Under the pieces are notes generated by a model. That model was not told the origin of the DNA. It was given only the letters and a program-made list of their open reading frames with translations, and made no database searches. Positions 1-8,889 of a stretch of 64,000 nt of DNA are shown piece by piece. The translations under genes and the position numbers were made by a program. The number at the start of each line of letters is the position of its first letter. Position 1 is the stretch's first letter. The DNA comes from Arcanobacterium canis (GTDB lineage: Bacteria > Actinomycetota > Actinomycetes > Actinomycetales > Actinomycetaceae), in assembly GCF_029625435.1 (NCBI RefSeq), contig NZ_CP121208.1:1674001-1738000 (forward strand), written 5' to 3'.

Positions 1-131
1 TCAGCGAATACCGCAAATTCCAAACCCAAACCTTATCCCCGGTCGAGGAAGACTACCTCAAAGCGATTAAGAACATCGAGACCGAAGCGAAAGAAGCAGA
101 CAAGCAGACTGGTAAGCAGGTGAACCCGTGA
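1..131 (+). CDS. 3' end of an unidentified gene
   Basis: Open reading frame running in from the left edge and ending at the TGA at 129-131. The 42 visible residues are hydrophilic and rich in Lys and Glu (for example VEEDYLKAIKNIE near the middle), which suggests a helical C-terminal tail. The stop overlaps the GTG start of the next gene (GTGA), so the two are translationally coupled and probably share one operon with the restriction-modification gene. A partner of that system is plausible from context only. Not recognised. Confidence 0.55.
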   Translation, partial: SEYRKFQTQTLSPVEEDYLKAIKNIETEAKEADKQTGKQVNP

Positions 132-562
132 TCACGAAGAAGGACATTAAAGCACTGCTGGAGATCTTGGGGTTCACCAAGGTTGACGATAACTCGAAGG
201 TGTACACGAAGCACTATGCGGCCACCGATTGCTCAATTCGTGTGGATGTGGGCGATGAGAGGATCCATTACCCCATCGAGCAGGGTATGCGTGTTGCTCG
301 CCAGACAACTACTGATTTTTCGCATAACGAGAGTTTCGTCGTGCTTGAGTGCGTTGATCGGCTACTCGAAAAAGGTTATCGGCCTGAAGACATCGAACTA
401 GAAAAGAAGTGGTCACTCGGTCACCGTCTAACTGGTGGCGAGGATAGTGGTTTCGCCGATATTTGTGTCTATTCGGGGGGGGGCAAACCCCAGACGAAGT
501 TGAGACGGTCTTATTCATCATTGAGTGTAAGACGTTCGGGCGGGAGTTCGACAATGAGCTAA
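128..562 (+). CDS. N-terminal nuclease segment of a single-chain R-M enzyme (out of frame)
   Basis: GTG start overlapping the upstream stop. The first 116 residues carry the first half of a PD-(D/E)xK nuclease like that of HsdR/type IIG N-termini (Asp111 in GFADICVY). At the G9 tract (475-483) this frame runs into unrelated sequence and stops at 562. The second half of the nuclease motif (ECK) continues in the next frame from just past the tract. Ten G's, or seven, would join the two as SGGGQTPDEVE. With nine, only a truncated, probably inactive peptide is made. I read this as the 5' part of one gene spanning 128-3925, not an independent gene. Confidence 0.75.
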   Translation: MITKKDIKALLEILGFTKVDDNSKVYTKHYAATDCSIRVDVGDERIHYPIEQGMRVARQTTTDFSHNESFVVLECVDRLLEKGYRPEDIELEKKWSLGHRLTGGEDSGFADICVYSGGGKPQTKLRRSYSSLSVRRSGGSSTMS

Positions 563-3435
563 AGAACATGAACCATGACGGCGGTCAGCTTTTCAGCTAC
601 TGGCAGCAAGAACGCGCAAGCCAATACCTGGTGCTCTACGCATCTGGCATCTTCGACGGCACGATCAGGTATCGCACTGAAACCGTTGTATGCCAGGACG
701 ATCCCAACATCCTCAAACTTGCCGAAAAAGATACCGACGAAACGATTCGGCTCTACAAGCAGGCACATTCGGTTACCGACCTGTTTGAAGTATGGAGCGA
801 AACCTACGAAAAGCGCCTCGTCGGTGACGTGATTTTCCGTGATGATTCCAGCGCCTATCATCCCGATGTTAAGCCACTACGCAAACGCGACCTGCGTGAT
901 TTCAGTGAAAACGACAAGGTTGTGAACCGCTTCGAAGAAATCTTGCGACACAACAACGTCTCGGATAAAGAAAACGCGTTTAACCGTCTCATCGCCTTGT
1001 TCATCTGCAAACTCGTTGACGAAATGCAAAAAGGTGACGATGACGAGGTGGAGTTCCAATACAAAGTCGGAACCGACACCTACGAGTCTCTCCAAGACCG
1101 TCTCCAGCGTCTCCACAAAGAAGGTATGGAACGGTTCATGCGTGAAAAGATCTTCTACGTCCCTGACGATTACGCCGAAACAGTCGTACGGCAGTATGCA
1201 GGTAAACGCCGCGAGAACCTCATCAAAGAGCTACGCGACACATTACGTGTGCTGAAGTTCTTCACTAACAACGATTTCGCCTTCAAGGACGTACACAACG
1301 AAGAACTCTTCTACCAAAACGGCAAAATCGTTGTCGAGATGGTGCAACTTTTCGAGCACTATCGTATTATCGGCTCATCCGATATTCAGACACTTGGCGA
1401 CCTGTTCGAACATCTTCTCGACAAGGGTTTCAAACAAAACGAAGGACAATTCTTCACCCCAGTGCCAATCACCCGGTTCATCTGGGATTCTCTCCCCCTC
1501 CAAGACGTGATACGCACGGATAAAGGCATCGACTATCCCAAAGTGATTGACTACGCTTGCGGCGCTGGCCATTTCCTTACTCAAGGCGTCGAAGCCGTCA
1601 ACGCCGCCGTCCAAGAGCTCCAACCCGAGGCAGACACTTCACGTTCATGGGTGGCAACGAAAATCTACGGTATGGAAAAGGATTACCGGCTTGCCCGCGT
1701 GTCGAAGATTTCATTGTTCATGCACGGCGCGGGTGACGCCAACATCGTCTTCGGTGACGGTCTAGAAAACTATCCAGACAAAGGCATCGAAGCACACACC
1801 TTTGACGTGCTCGTAGCGAACCCGCCCTATTCGGTTAAAGCGTTCAAGAGCCACATGAAACTGAAAAATAACGATTTTCAGATCATTGAACACATCACCA
1901 ACAACGGCTCCGAAATTGAAACCCTGTTCGTTGAGCGCATCGCCCAGCTCCTCAAACCCTCAGGAGTCGCGGCAGTTATTTTACCCGCGTCAATCTTGAG
2001 TAACGAGACCACAACCTACACGGCAGCTCGCGAACAGCTTTTGCAAAACTTCTATATTCGCGCCATCGCAGGATTTGGCAGTAATACTTTCGGGGAAACC
2101 GGCACGAACACTGTAATCCTTTTCCTTGAACGAATCGAAGAACCACCAGTGCGGTTCAAACTCGTCGCCGACAGCGCTCACGCAATCCTTTCCGGCGCGC
2201 CACTCGATGGGTGGGAAGACCAAGACATCTACAACGCCTACCTGAGCCAGATCAGCGTCTCCAGCGACGAATACCAACTATTCATCACCGAGACGGAGCC
2301 GTATCACCACTTCCGTGATACGAACTATCTCAAGAGCTACGTCACCGCTTTTGAAAACCAAGCACACGTCAAAAACAAGCTGAAGCAGAAAACCTTCCAA
2401 CGTTGCAGCGCTCAAGAACAACAACATTGGCTTGATCGGGAGTTCTACAAGTACGTCAAAGCTGCAGAATTGAAGAAGATCCGATACTTCGCGATGGTCT
2501 ACCAGCAAACTGTCCTCGTGATCACTGCGCCGAAAGTCAATGAGGAACAAAAAGAATTCCTCGGTTACACGTGGACCAAACGTCAAGGGCGTAAAGGCAT
2601 CGTCATCACTAAGCCAGGTGGCATGCTCTATAACCCCGATAACCGCTTCGACGATAACACTCTCGCTGGGCTCGTGCGCGCCACCTTCGACTCGACCCGA
2701 CGCACCCTCGAATCTCACAAAGATTACTATCAGTACATCCAGCTGAAAGACATGATTGACTTCAGCCGAGCCGACTTCGGCAAAGCAATCAGCACGACAG
2801 TTCGCCGTGCAACAGAGCTTGTGGGTAAATATCCTTTCGCTGCGCTCTCGAAGATTGCCTTTATTAACACCACTTCTAAGGATCCACGTCTAAGCCCGGG
2901 TGTGACCTTCACCTATATCGATGTGAGTTCGGTAGGTAAAGGAAACGGCCATATCGACTATGGCAACGAGATTCTCGGCAGTCAAGCCCCGTCCCGTGCT
3001 CGCCGCATCGCAGTGCCAGGTGATGTTTTGGTTTCAACAGTTCGACCTAATCTGCGAGCATTTGCAATCGTTCGGGATGATCTTCCAACTAATGCGGTGT
3101 TCTCTACCGGATTTGCTGTTCTGACGGTAAAGGATCAGGAGAGTTATCTGCCTGAATTCTTGTACTTCCTATTCCAGGCGTCAGAACAAGTTATGGAACA
3201 GATTATGGCACGCGCCGGCAAAGGACAGTATCCAAGTATCAATGCTCAAGATCTAGGTTCGATAAAACTTCCGCAACCACCATTCGCTGTGCAGCGCGAA
3301 ATCGTTGATAAGTGCACGAAAATCGATGAGGAATACAGGAACACGCGGATGGCGATCGAAGACTACCGTGCCAAGATAGAGAAACTCTTCGCCGATCTCG
3401 AAGTGATTCGGGGGGGGGCAAACCCTAAGGCTTGA
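463..3435 (+). CDS. Type IIG/I-like R-M protein: nuclease end, N6-adenine methyltransferase, first target-recognition domain
   Basis: The main frame of the split gene. Just after the first G tract it holds the nuclease ECK motif, then a helical linker and an HsdM-like N6-adenine methyltransferase: QNEGQFFTP, SAM motif I DYACGAGHF near residue 365, and catalytic NPPY near residue 452. Residues about 795-975 look like an HsdS target-recognition domain followed by a helical spacer. The frame ends in RGGANPKA because of the second G9 tract (3410-3418). A true start at 463 is unlikely, since it lies inside the nuclease fold. The full protein of about 1265 residues, starting at 128, would combine restriction, modification and specificity, as in phase-variable type IIG enzymes. 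As sequenced, the nuclease half and second recognition domain are off. Confidence 0.8.
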   Translation: MCLFGGGQTPDEVETVLFIIECKTFGREFDNELKNMNHDGGQLFSYWQQERASQYLVLYASGIFDGTIRYRTETVVCQDDPNILKLAEKDTDETIRLYKQAHSVTDLFEVWSETYEKRLVGDVIFRDDSSAYHPDVKPLRKRDLRDFSENDKVVNRFEEILRHNNVSDKENAFNRLIALFICKLVDEMQKGDDDEVEFQYKVGTDTYESLQDRLQRLHKEGMERFMREKIFYVPDDYAETVVRQYAGKRRENLIKELRDTLRVLKFFTNNDFAFKDVHNEELFYQNGKIVVEMVQLFEHYRIIGSSDIQTLGDLFEHLLDKGFKQNEGQFFTPVPITRFIWDSLPLQDVIRTDKGIDYPKVIDYACGAGHFLTQGVEAVNAAVQELQPEADTSRSWVATKIYGMEKDYRLARVSKISLFMHGAGDANIVFGDGLENYPDKGIEAHTFDVLVANPPYSVKAFKSHMKLKNNDFQIIEHITNNGSEIETLFVERIAQLLKPSGVAAVILPASILSNETTTYTAAREQLLQNFYIRAIAGFGSNTFGETGTNTVILFLERIEEPPVRFKLVADSAHAILSGAPLDGWEDQDIYNAYLSQISVSSDEYQLFITETEPYHHFRDTNYLKSYVTAFENQAHVKNKLKQKTFQRCSAQEQQHWLDREFYKYVKAAELKKIRYFAMVYQQTVLVITAPKVNEEQKEFLGYTWTKRQGRKGIVITKPGGMLYNPDNRFDDNTLAGLVRATFDSTRRTLESHKDYYQYIQLKDMIDFSRADFGKAISTTVRRATELVGKYPFAALSKIAFINTTSKDPRLSPGVTFTYIDVSSVGKGNGHIDYGNEILGSQAPSRARRIAVPGDVLVSTVRPNLRAFAIVRDDLPTNAVFSTGFAVLTVKDQESYLPEFLYFLFQASEQVMEQIMARAGKGQYPSINAQDLGSIKLPQPPFAVQREIVDKCTKIDEEYRNTRMAIEDYRAKIEKLFADLEVIRGGANPKA
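475..483 (+). repeat. G9 phase-variation tract 1
   Basis: Nine consecutive G's inside the nuclease motif of the R-M gene, with context ATTC-G9-CAAACCC. Length 10 or 7 restores the reading frame between residues 116 and 120; length 9 truncates the product. Confidence 0.85.
3410..3418 (+). repeat. G9 phase-variation tract 2
   Basis: A second G9 tract with the same flanks (ATTC-G9-CAAACCC) at the junction between the first and second target-recognition domains. Length 8 or 11 joins the second domain; length 9 ends the protein seven codons later and length 10 meets TAA at once. Confidence 0.85.
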
Positions 3436-3520
3436 TTCTGACATCTTCCGGCTTGGCATCGGCAAGAGGGTTCTCAAATCCCAAGTATCGAATGATGGCA
3501 TTCCGATTTATAGTGCCAAT

Positions 3521-3925
3521 GTGCGTGAACCATTCGGTCGTATCCAGGGCGCCATCTTTGAATCTTATGAAGTCGGAACAGTGATCTGGGGAATTGATGG
3601 TGACTGGGATGTTAATTATATTCCTCCACAGCAACCGTTCTACCCAACAGATCATTGCGGAACGCTACGAGTTCTCAATGATGGAGTCAATGCACAATAT
3701 CTCGCTTTTGCTTTGAAGGCAGAAGGTAGCAGGCAGCGTTTCACGCGCGCTAATCGCGCTTCAACGGAGCGCGTTCGCTCACTTCGTCTTTATTTCCCTC
3801 CAAGAGCGGCACAAGATGAATTCACTCGACAAGTAGACGAGATCAATGCCGAAATCGAAAGTCTGCAGCAAGCACTAGTCGAGCTTGATCTTCAGCGAAA
3901 GGAAATTATCAGCCAGTATCTCTAG
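3521..3925 (+). CDS. Second target-recognition domain of the R-M protein (out of frame)
   Basis: HsdS-like C-terminal half (IPIYSANVREPFG, later GTLRVLNDG, and a terminal coiled-coil-like helix ELDLQRKEIISQYL). The frame is open back to the second G tract at 3410-3418, reading QTLRLDSDIFRLGIGKRVL, so 3521 is only the first in-frame ATG and has no good ribosome site. With eight or eleven G's it fuses to the upstream frame and gives the enzyme its second recognition domain. With nine it is separated. The predicted effect of slippage is a change or loss of sequence specificity rather than simple loss of the protein. Confidence 0.72.
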   Translation: MREPFGRIQGAIFESYEVGTVIWGIDGDWDVNYIPPQQPFYPTDHCGTLRVLNDGVNAQYLAFALKAEGSRQRFTRANRASTERVRSLRLYFPPRAAQDEFTRQVDEINAEIESLQQALVELDLQRKEIISQYL

Positions 3926-4030
3926 CGTGCTTGCTTTCCTTGAGGTTTAGAGCGTGTATGTGTCATAACCGTTTGGTTCCACCACTGCTTCGGGGGTGGG
4001 CGGTCTTTCCAAAAAGAGTGGGGGTGTGAC

Positions 4031-4153
4031 ATGCAGGTTGTTGTTCCGTTTGGTGTCAAGAGCACGGAGCGTCGCCGGTTGGTGGACGTGATCGCGATGG
4101 CTGCGGGTGCGATGCCGAAGTATTTTCCGACGAAGGCGCGACATACTCGCTAA
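4031..4153 (+). pseudogene. Short remnant resembling the N-terminus of the 35094 'virulence protein' family
   Basis: A 40-residue frame (starts MQVVVPFG, ends ARHTR). The core STERRRLVDVIAMAAGAMPKY lines up by eye with SILAFTPHKTGRKKLAQLLADHFGVKATY of the phage gene at 35094: Ser/Thr, basic run, Leu, Ile/Leu-Ala, Lys-Tyr. The family is about 200 residues long, so this would be a 5' fragment. It stops at a CGCTAACGCAAAC sequence also found at the ends of other genes here. A purine-rich GTGGGGGTG lies upstream. The resemblance is weak; it could be a genuine small gene or spurious. Confidence 0.3.
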
Positions 4154-4533
4154 CGCAAACGCCGACTTATCATTCTCGTTCGTCTAGTGGAGATGCCATG
4201 TGTTGCGCTCTACCTATTCTTGGCCCGTTGTGTACGCGGGTTGTGTGCACAACCTTTAACGTTTTTGTTAATCGTTGATATAGAGCCATTATAAGTGGAT
4301 ACTTAGACGTCGAAAATGATAAATGGGCTGTAAGGGCGTAAATGGCTGTATAGCAGGGGTTTCCGCTGTTTGTGGGGAAAATTTGGGATGGTTTGCCACT
4401 TCGAAGATGACCTAGTGGGTATAGAGTCCTTCGAGCATATTCATGCCTGTTCGGTGTTGAAGTGGTGTACGGGCGGACTTGCGTTAGCGAGTATCGCTCA
4501 GGGGGGGGCAGACTCAGAAGCGGGAGTTATTTG
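4154..4533. other. Intergenic repeat-bearing region left of the M50/ABC cargo operon
   Basis: No credible gene. It holds an inverted relative of the TTATCATTTTCGACGTCTA element (4167-4186), the element itself on the other strand (4305-4323), a degraded CAGGGGTTT terminator arm near 4343, a minus-strand GATACTCGCTAACGCAAG motif (about 4483-4500) that matches the 3' end of hamB, and a G8 tract at 4501-4508. It looks like a recombination scar. Confidence 0.55.
4305..4323 (+). repeat. Left copy of 19-bp direct repeat flanking the cargo operon
   Basis: AGACGTCGAAAATGATAAA, identical to 8854-8872. Both copies are followed at similar distance (about 160-185 bp) by a GCGTTAGCG(A/G)GTATC sequence, so the duplicated block is roughly 190 bp with a conserved beginning and end. 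Confidence 0.75.
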
Positions 4534-5415
4534 CTAGGATACGTCTCTTCGGCACAGCAGAAAGGTACCCAAAGACGCGCAAAACACCAGCCAACAAATT
4601 ATGAAAAGCAATGCTACTGAGCCTGAATGCAGCGTGTTCACCCCGGGTGAAGACAGAGCGCTAAGCACTTCAGTTCTGTCCAACGTTGTCGGAAGTGAAC
4701 CAATATTCCCAGTCAAGGTGAACCCGTGCAACACTTTGAAGAAGTCGGAAGATCCGGCCAACATTCCAATGCCAAGCGTTTCAATTCCGAAGGTCCAGCC
4801 AAGGCAGAGCATCACAGCGCCTAGGATCGACCTGGTCAGATACCCGAACAGAGACCCCAAGACTGCATATGAGAAGAGCCCGAGAGTTGTGGCACTAAGA
4901 CCCAACATCGTTCTGCCGAAATCAAAGCCGAACCCCGTGCCTTGAATAGTAGTGAAAATAGTGGAGCAAATAGCTGCTGCAATAAAAGAACACAAAGCCA
5001 TAATCAAGGAGACGACCGCCATGGTAACTAAGCGGCTAACTCCAAGCCACCAGCGCTTGGGGATTCTCGCCAAAAGCACACCCAAGGTCTTTAACTCGTA
5101 GTCACTGCAGACCAGGATGGCTCCCACGACCACGCCAACGGGAATGCCATATAGAGGTACAGAAGCAGTCACGTATTCACCCAACACCGACAAGTCGAGG
5201 CCTGCCCGTAGAGCTTCAGCAGCTTCAAGCCCGATTGCATCGGTCGCAGTGTGATAGAGGATGTACGGAATTACATAAGCAAAAATCACGATCTGCAAAA
5301 CCCAGATGAGCACAGCTATCCGAATTGCCGGCTTAAAGCTCGCCGCTTTCACATCTGTGCGAACGATCTGCCACAAGCTTGTTGACGAGCTTTTCTGAAC
5401 ACTAACAGCACTCAT
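4534..5415 (-). CDS. ABC-2-type permease of the cargo operon
   Basis: 293 residues with about six hydrophobic segments (around 30-55, 87-108, 123-150, 172-195, 198-220 and 268-288), typical of ABC-2/BcrB/MutE-like permeases that move peptides or give bacteriocin immunity. Last gene of a four-gene minus-strand operon; its start lies one base past the ATPase stop, so the two almost certainly form one exporter. The membrane topology suggests a homodimer driven by the 5417-6313 ATPase. Substrate unknown. Confidence 0.75.
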   Translation of the reverse strand: MSAVSVQKSSSTSLWQIVRTDVKAASFKPAIRIAVLIWVLQIVIFAYVIPYILYHTATDAIGLEAAEALRAGLDLSVLGEYVTASVPLYGIPVGVVVGAILVCSDYELKTLGVLLARIPKRWWLGVSRLVTMAVVSLIMALCSFIAAAICSTIFTTIQGTGFGFDFGRTMLGLSATTLGLFSYAVLGSLFGYLTRSILGAVMLCLGWTFGIETLGIGMLAGSSDFFKVLHGFTLTGNIGSLPTTLDRTEVLSALSSPGVNTLHSGSVALLFIICWLVFCASLGTFLLCRRDVS

Positions 5416-5416
5416 T

Positions 5417-6313
5417 TCACTGCTCCTTCCGAGTCATCGACAGATAGGCGGCCTCTAGGGAGTCCCGTCGTTTAACGGACCCGACCTCGATGTCCCCCTT
5501 AACTAGGACTTTGACCAAATCTGATGCAGTCATACCCTCCGGCAGATAGGCAAGAAGACTTGATCCGTCAACCTCAACCTTGACACTCATGCCATCCAAT
5601 AGCTGCGAAGCCTTAGCCAGATCCCCCACCTGCAACTCGAATGGAGCCTGACCGTTGAACTGTTGACGAAGCTGCCCTGGCGTGCCAGTAGCCACAAGTT
5701 TGCCGGCCTCTAGGACGGTGACGGTGTCGCAAACTTGCTCAATCTCGCCAAGCAGATGGCTGGAAAGCAAAATTGTAGTTCCAGACTCCCGAAGGGTTCT
5801 CATCAAGTCTCTGATTTCCGTAATCGCCCGCGGATCCAGACCATTTACAGGTTCATCAAGAATCAGTAATTCGGGCTTGCCCAAGATGGCAATAGCTATT
5901 CCAAGCCGCTGCTTCATGCCAAGAGAGTACCGCGAGGCTTTATCTCCAGCTCGATTGGCCAGCCCAACAAGTTCGAGAATGCGCCCGCATTCAGCATCGT
6001 CCACACCGAAATATCCGGCAAATAGAGCCAAATTTTGCCTACCACTAAGATGCTTGTAGAAAGCCGGCATCTCAATCAACCCACCCACATTGTGAGCCAT
6101 CTGCCCGGCAGGGTGACCGAACACGCTAACGGTGCCGGATGTGGGGCGAATCAGATTAAATAGGCACTTCATCAGCGTAGTCTTACCAGCACCATTTCTA
6201 CCTACCAGCCCATGGATAGCACCCTTTTCCACGGAAAAATCAAGGCCATCAAGCGCAATTGTTCCTGCCCGGTAGGTCTTGCTCAAGCCACGACAGTCAA
6301 CGACCCTCTCCAC
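5417..6313 (-). CDS. ABC transporter ATPase (BcrA-like) of the cargo operon
   Basis: 298 residues. Walker A GRNGAGKTT near residue 38, signature-like YSLGMKQRLG, Walker B LLILDEPVNGLD, and a switch His in SSHLLGEIE: all catalytic motifs are present. The length and C-terminal extension fit the CcmA/BcrA class used for peptide export or antibiotic self-protection. It overlaps the BAAT-like gene upstream by 17 bases and abuts the permease. Confidence 0.88.
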   Translation of the reverse strand: MERVVDCRGLSKTYRAGTIALDGLDFSVEKGAIHGLVGRNGAGKTTLMKCLFNLIRPTSGTVSVFGHPAGQMAHNVGGLIEMPAFYKHLSGRQNLALFAGYFGVDDAECGRILELVGLANRAGDKASRYSLGMKQRLGIAIAILGKPELLILDEPVNGLDPRAITEIRDLMRTLRESGTTILLSSHLLGEIEQVCDTVTVLEAGKLVATGTPGQLRQQFNGQAPFELQVGDLAKASQLLDGMSVKVEVDGSSLLAYLPEGMTASDLVKVLVKGDIEVGSVKRRDSLEAAYLSMTRKEQ

Positions 6314-7628
6314 TGCTCCTCCTATCGCATTCAGTAATTAACGGCATACTCCACCGAGATAACTCTTCCTGAACTACTTGCCAAACCTTTTTGGCCGACT
6401 CGGCATTCGCTGAGGCTGAGCCGCCGAAGTCAATTGAGAAAAATGAGGTGGGTTTGAGAATACACATTGGAGGCAGGGTGGGAAGGGCATAGGGGAACCC
6501 AACAAAGTGCCCAGCACTAGGCAGGCACTCAACCCTCAGATTGCCCGGCCAGTCGGCATCTTTCAATCTACTAACAATGCGGTCAGAATATTCTTTAGAA
6601 GGCCACAGCCCGTCATCGTCCCCAAAAATCAGGGTAATGGAACCCTTGCAGTTTTCCACCCGAATAGTTGACTTTTCGACAGCCTCGATCTTCTTATTTA
6701 GGTCTTTAAGGAAGCTGCGTTTCTGGCGCATCGGTTTTCTTCGGATGACAGCTGATAACCACGAAATCATCATCCCAAATCCATTGCCACTAGGTACCCA
6801 CTCAAGGGATTTCCCGTTTCGAATCCATGCGGGATCCTTGAATGAGTAATTCTCACCTATTCCAGCTTGTCTGATGGACGATGGCGATAGGGCGATAGTC
6901 AATCCCACGTTGGCGTTATTTGCAGCCAACTCTAGACCCAGCTCTGCGCCGCGAGACAGCCCAATCACGGCAATATGGTCTCCCAACACAAAATCGTCAT
7001 TGAGCATATGTTTTACGACACGATCAATATCATTCAGGTCGATGTTGACCATGTGTAGAGGACGATCCTCAATCCCGAACCACCTTAGGGCCAAAACGGA
7101 ATAGCCTTCAGAAGCGAGTAGTTTGGCGGCGCCAGCCAAGTCGACAGAGTCAGAACCGTGCAACAAAAGGACACCTGGATGTGGCAAGTCATCGCTAGGA
7201 TGGGCGAATGTGCCCACAACAGGAGGCTCATGAACCTGATCGCATTTGACATTAGCACCGAAATGTCTACGAAATCGAGTTGAAGCGATGACGCTATCAG
7301 CGCGGAGTAGCTCAGAATGGTACTCCAACTCGACTGGAAGGTTGCGGGTGAAAAACTTCGACTGATCAGGACCCAGCATTGACCACAACGGCCCCTCCCC
7401 ATCAACACCCTGATATGTCGAGCCTTCAAGAGGAGACATCCTAGACAGATCGACCATACCTGCAGAATCCGCGTTAACAGCGGCTATTGACTCCCACTCC
7501 CTAAGTGCGCCATCCGTAACATTAGTTCGAATGGCAACCCGTTCTCCAGGGACGAGACCTGTGGCCGTTATCTGAATTGGGCTATCTATTCGTGACCTCT
7601 CAGGAGTCACTTTTAAAACTGGACTCAT
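6297..7628 (-). CDS. BAAT / acyl-CoA thioester hydrolase family protein
   Basis: 443 residues. The N-terminal beta-sandwich (about 1-130, beginning PVLKVTPERSRIDSPIQI) matches the Bile_Hydr_Trans domain, followed by a BAAT-C alpha/beta-hydrolase. Candidate triad: nucleophile in GLSRGAEL near residue 227 (Ser, where mammalian BAAT has Cys), Asp in FGDDDGLW near 343, His in AGHFVGFP near 377. The family hydrolyses acyl-CoA thioesters or moves acyl groups to amines. Its place between an M50 protease and an ABC exporter hints that it acts on a peptide or lipid product, or detoxifies one. Start overlaps the upstream stop (ATGA). Confidence 0.8.
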   Translation of the reverse strand: MSPVLKVTPERSRIDSPIQITATGLVPGERVAIRTNVTDGALREWESIAAVNADSAGMVDLSRMSPLEGSTYQGVDGEGPLWSMLGPDQSKFFTRNLPVELEYHSELLRADSVIASTRFRRHFGANVKCDQVHEPPVVGTFAHPSDDLPHPGVLLLHGSDSVDLAGAAKLLASEGYSVLALRWFGIEDRPLHMVNIDLNDIDRVVKHMLNDDFVLGDHIAVIGLSRGAELGLELAANNANVGLTIALSPSSIRQAGIGENYSFKDPAWIRNGKSLEWVPSGNGFGMMISWLSAVIRRKPMRQKRSFLKDLNKKIEAVEKSTIRVENCKGSITLIFGDDDGLWPSKEYSDRIVSRLKDADWPGNLRVECLPSAGHFVGFPYALPTLPPMCILKPTSFFSIDFGGSASANAESAKKVWQVVQEELSRWSMPLITECDRRSSGEGR

Positions 7629-8809
7629 AACTTTTTCTTCCGATTACGTTGAACAAAAAACATCAATATTAATCCAGCAATAAGCCACATCAAGATGACA
7701 ATCAGGATTGCCCACATTACGCCAACCTTGAGAGCCAAAAACGCTATCCACCACCAGGTGCTACCCACCACCATCGCGGTCATAGCAAGCAGCTCGAATA
7801 TCGCAAAAACCCTAACGCCAAAACCAAAATGTTTGCACGGACTCTTACGTGAAACTACGTTTAATATCCAGTTTCGCCCTTCAGAAGATATGTCCCAAAC
7901 ACCCAGAGAATGACTTAAAATCTTGTGGCCGTCAAGCCCAAAAAGAGGAACTAAATTGATAGCTGTAGCGAAAAATCCAACGTAAAGAATGGATGCAACA
8001 ACCCCCGCCCCAAAACCTTCCCCTAAGAACAGATAGGCCACCACAAATGGAACTAAGGGGAGCGAGCCGGCCAACATTCCAGCGGTGGACACCACAACAC
8101 GTCGGTTAGCTGGAGCTAGGTACACGTCGTCAGTAGTCGCGTAGAAATAGAACATCGGTATACGCCATGCGAAACCAATCTCATGACAGGCTCCACCTGC
8201 GCCCACACAAGCTAAGGCATGCCCCATTTCGTGGACGAACATTGAAAAAAGCAGGATTACGATAATAAGAGCCGCGATTGATGGAACTTCAGTAAACACA
8301 CGAACGGTATCGCCCTGCATAGTCTTAAAATTGAATCCGACTACCATGCATAGGGCGGCAAAGCCTAGAAGACCTAAAAGCAAGGCTCCTTTGGATACCA
8401 CCCAAGGACATTTACGCTGGATATTCGCTATTAATGGGCTGGGGTCAAAGAGACCAACCTTTCCGGAAAATAGTCTCCAGTTCCTAGATAACATTCTCTT
8501 TTGAACCTGGGGATCATGCTCGATTCCGTCCTCCAATAGAAGACGCTTAGACCTCAACAGTATGGCCATTTGGTGCCACGACTTCGCACTTAATACCTTA
8601 CCAAATCTATCCGTGTATAAACGGCTGATTTGATCGAGTTCCAACCCCCGCTTTAATTTGTCAATAATGAAGAATTCCCGCTCACCAATTTGGTAATAGC
8701 GATCCTCCTCAACATTGTAAACTGCATGTACCGGCACTCCGTCGCGAGCAATCGCAGGTCCTAGGATGACCCCAGGACGAATAATGAGGTCTAGATTCTG
8801 AGATGTCAT
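7625..8809 (-). CDS. M50 (site-2-type) zinc metalloprotease, peptide-processing type
   Basis: 394 residues. An N-terminal soluble region of about 100 residues resembles a PqqD/RRE-like winged-helix fold (IGEREFFIIDKLKRG), followed by multiple transmembrane segments with the zinc motif HEMGHALA near residue 193 and the distal ligand motif PLFGLDGHKIL near 290. Such fused M50 proteins accompany ribosomal peptide export and immunity loci. First gene of the operon, with nothing translatable immediately upstream, so no precursor peptide is obvious. Proteolysis within the membrane is expected from the motifs; the substrate is unknown. Confidence 0.82.
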   Translation of the reverse strand: MTSQNLDLIIRPGVILGPAIARDGVPVHAVYNVEEDRYYQIGEREFFIIDKLKRGLELDQISRLYTDRFGKVLSAKSWHQMAILLRSKRLLLEDGIEHDPQVQKRMLSRNWRLFSGKVGLFDPSPLIANIQRKCPWVVSKGALLLGLLGFAALCMVVGFNFKTMQGDTVRVFTEVPSIAALIIVILLFSMFVHEMGHALACVGAGGACHEIGFAWRIPMFYFYATTDDVYLAPANRRVVVSTAGMLAGSLPLVPFVVAYLFLGEGFGAGVVASILYVGFFATAINLVPLFGLDGHKILSHSLGVWDISSEGRNWILNVVSRKSPCKHFGFGVRVFAIFELLAMTAMVVGSTWWWIAFLALKVGVMWAILIVILMWLIAGLILMFFVQRNRKKKL

Positions 8810-8853
8810 GAACGAGCCTCAAGGTGTCGTTGCAGCAGGTATGAGAGATATTA

Positions 8854-8872
8854 AGACGTCGAAAATGATAAA
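8854..8872 (+). repeat. Right copy of 19-bp direct repeat flanking the cargo operon
   Basis: Exact match to 4305-4323, placed just upstream of the first cargo gene. With the left copy it brackets about 4.5 kb that contains the whole M50/BAAT/ABC operon. Confidence 0.75.
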
Positions 8873-8889
8873 AGCCGCTTGACCCCTTG

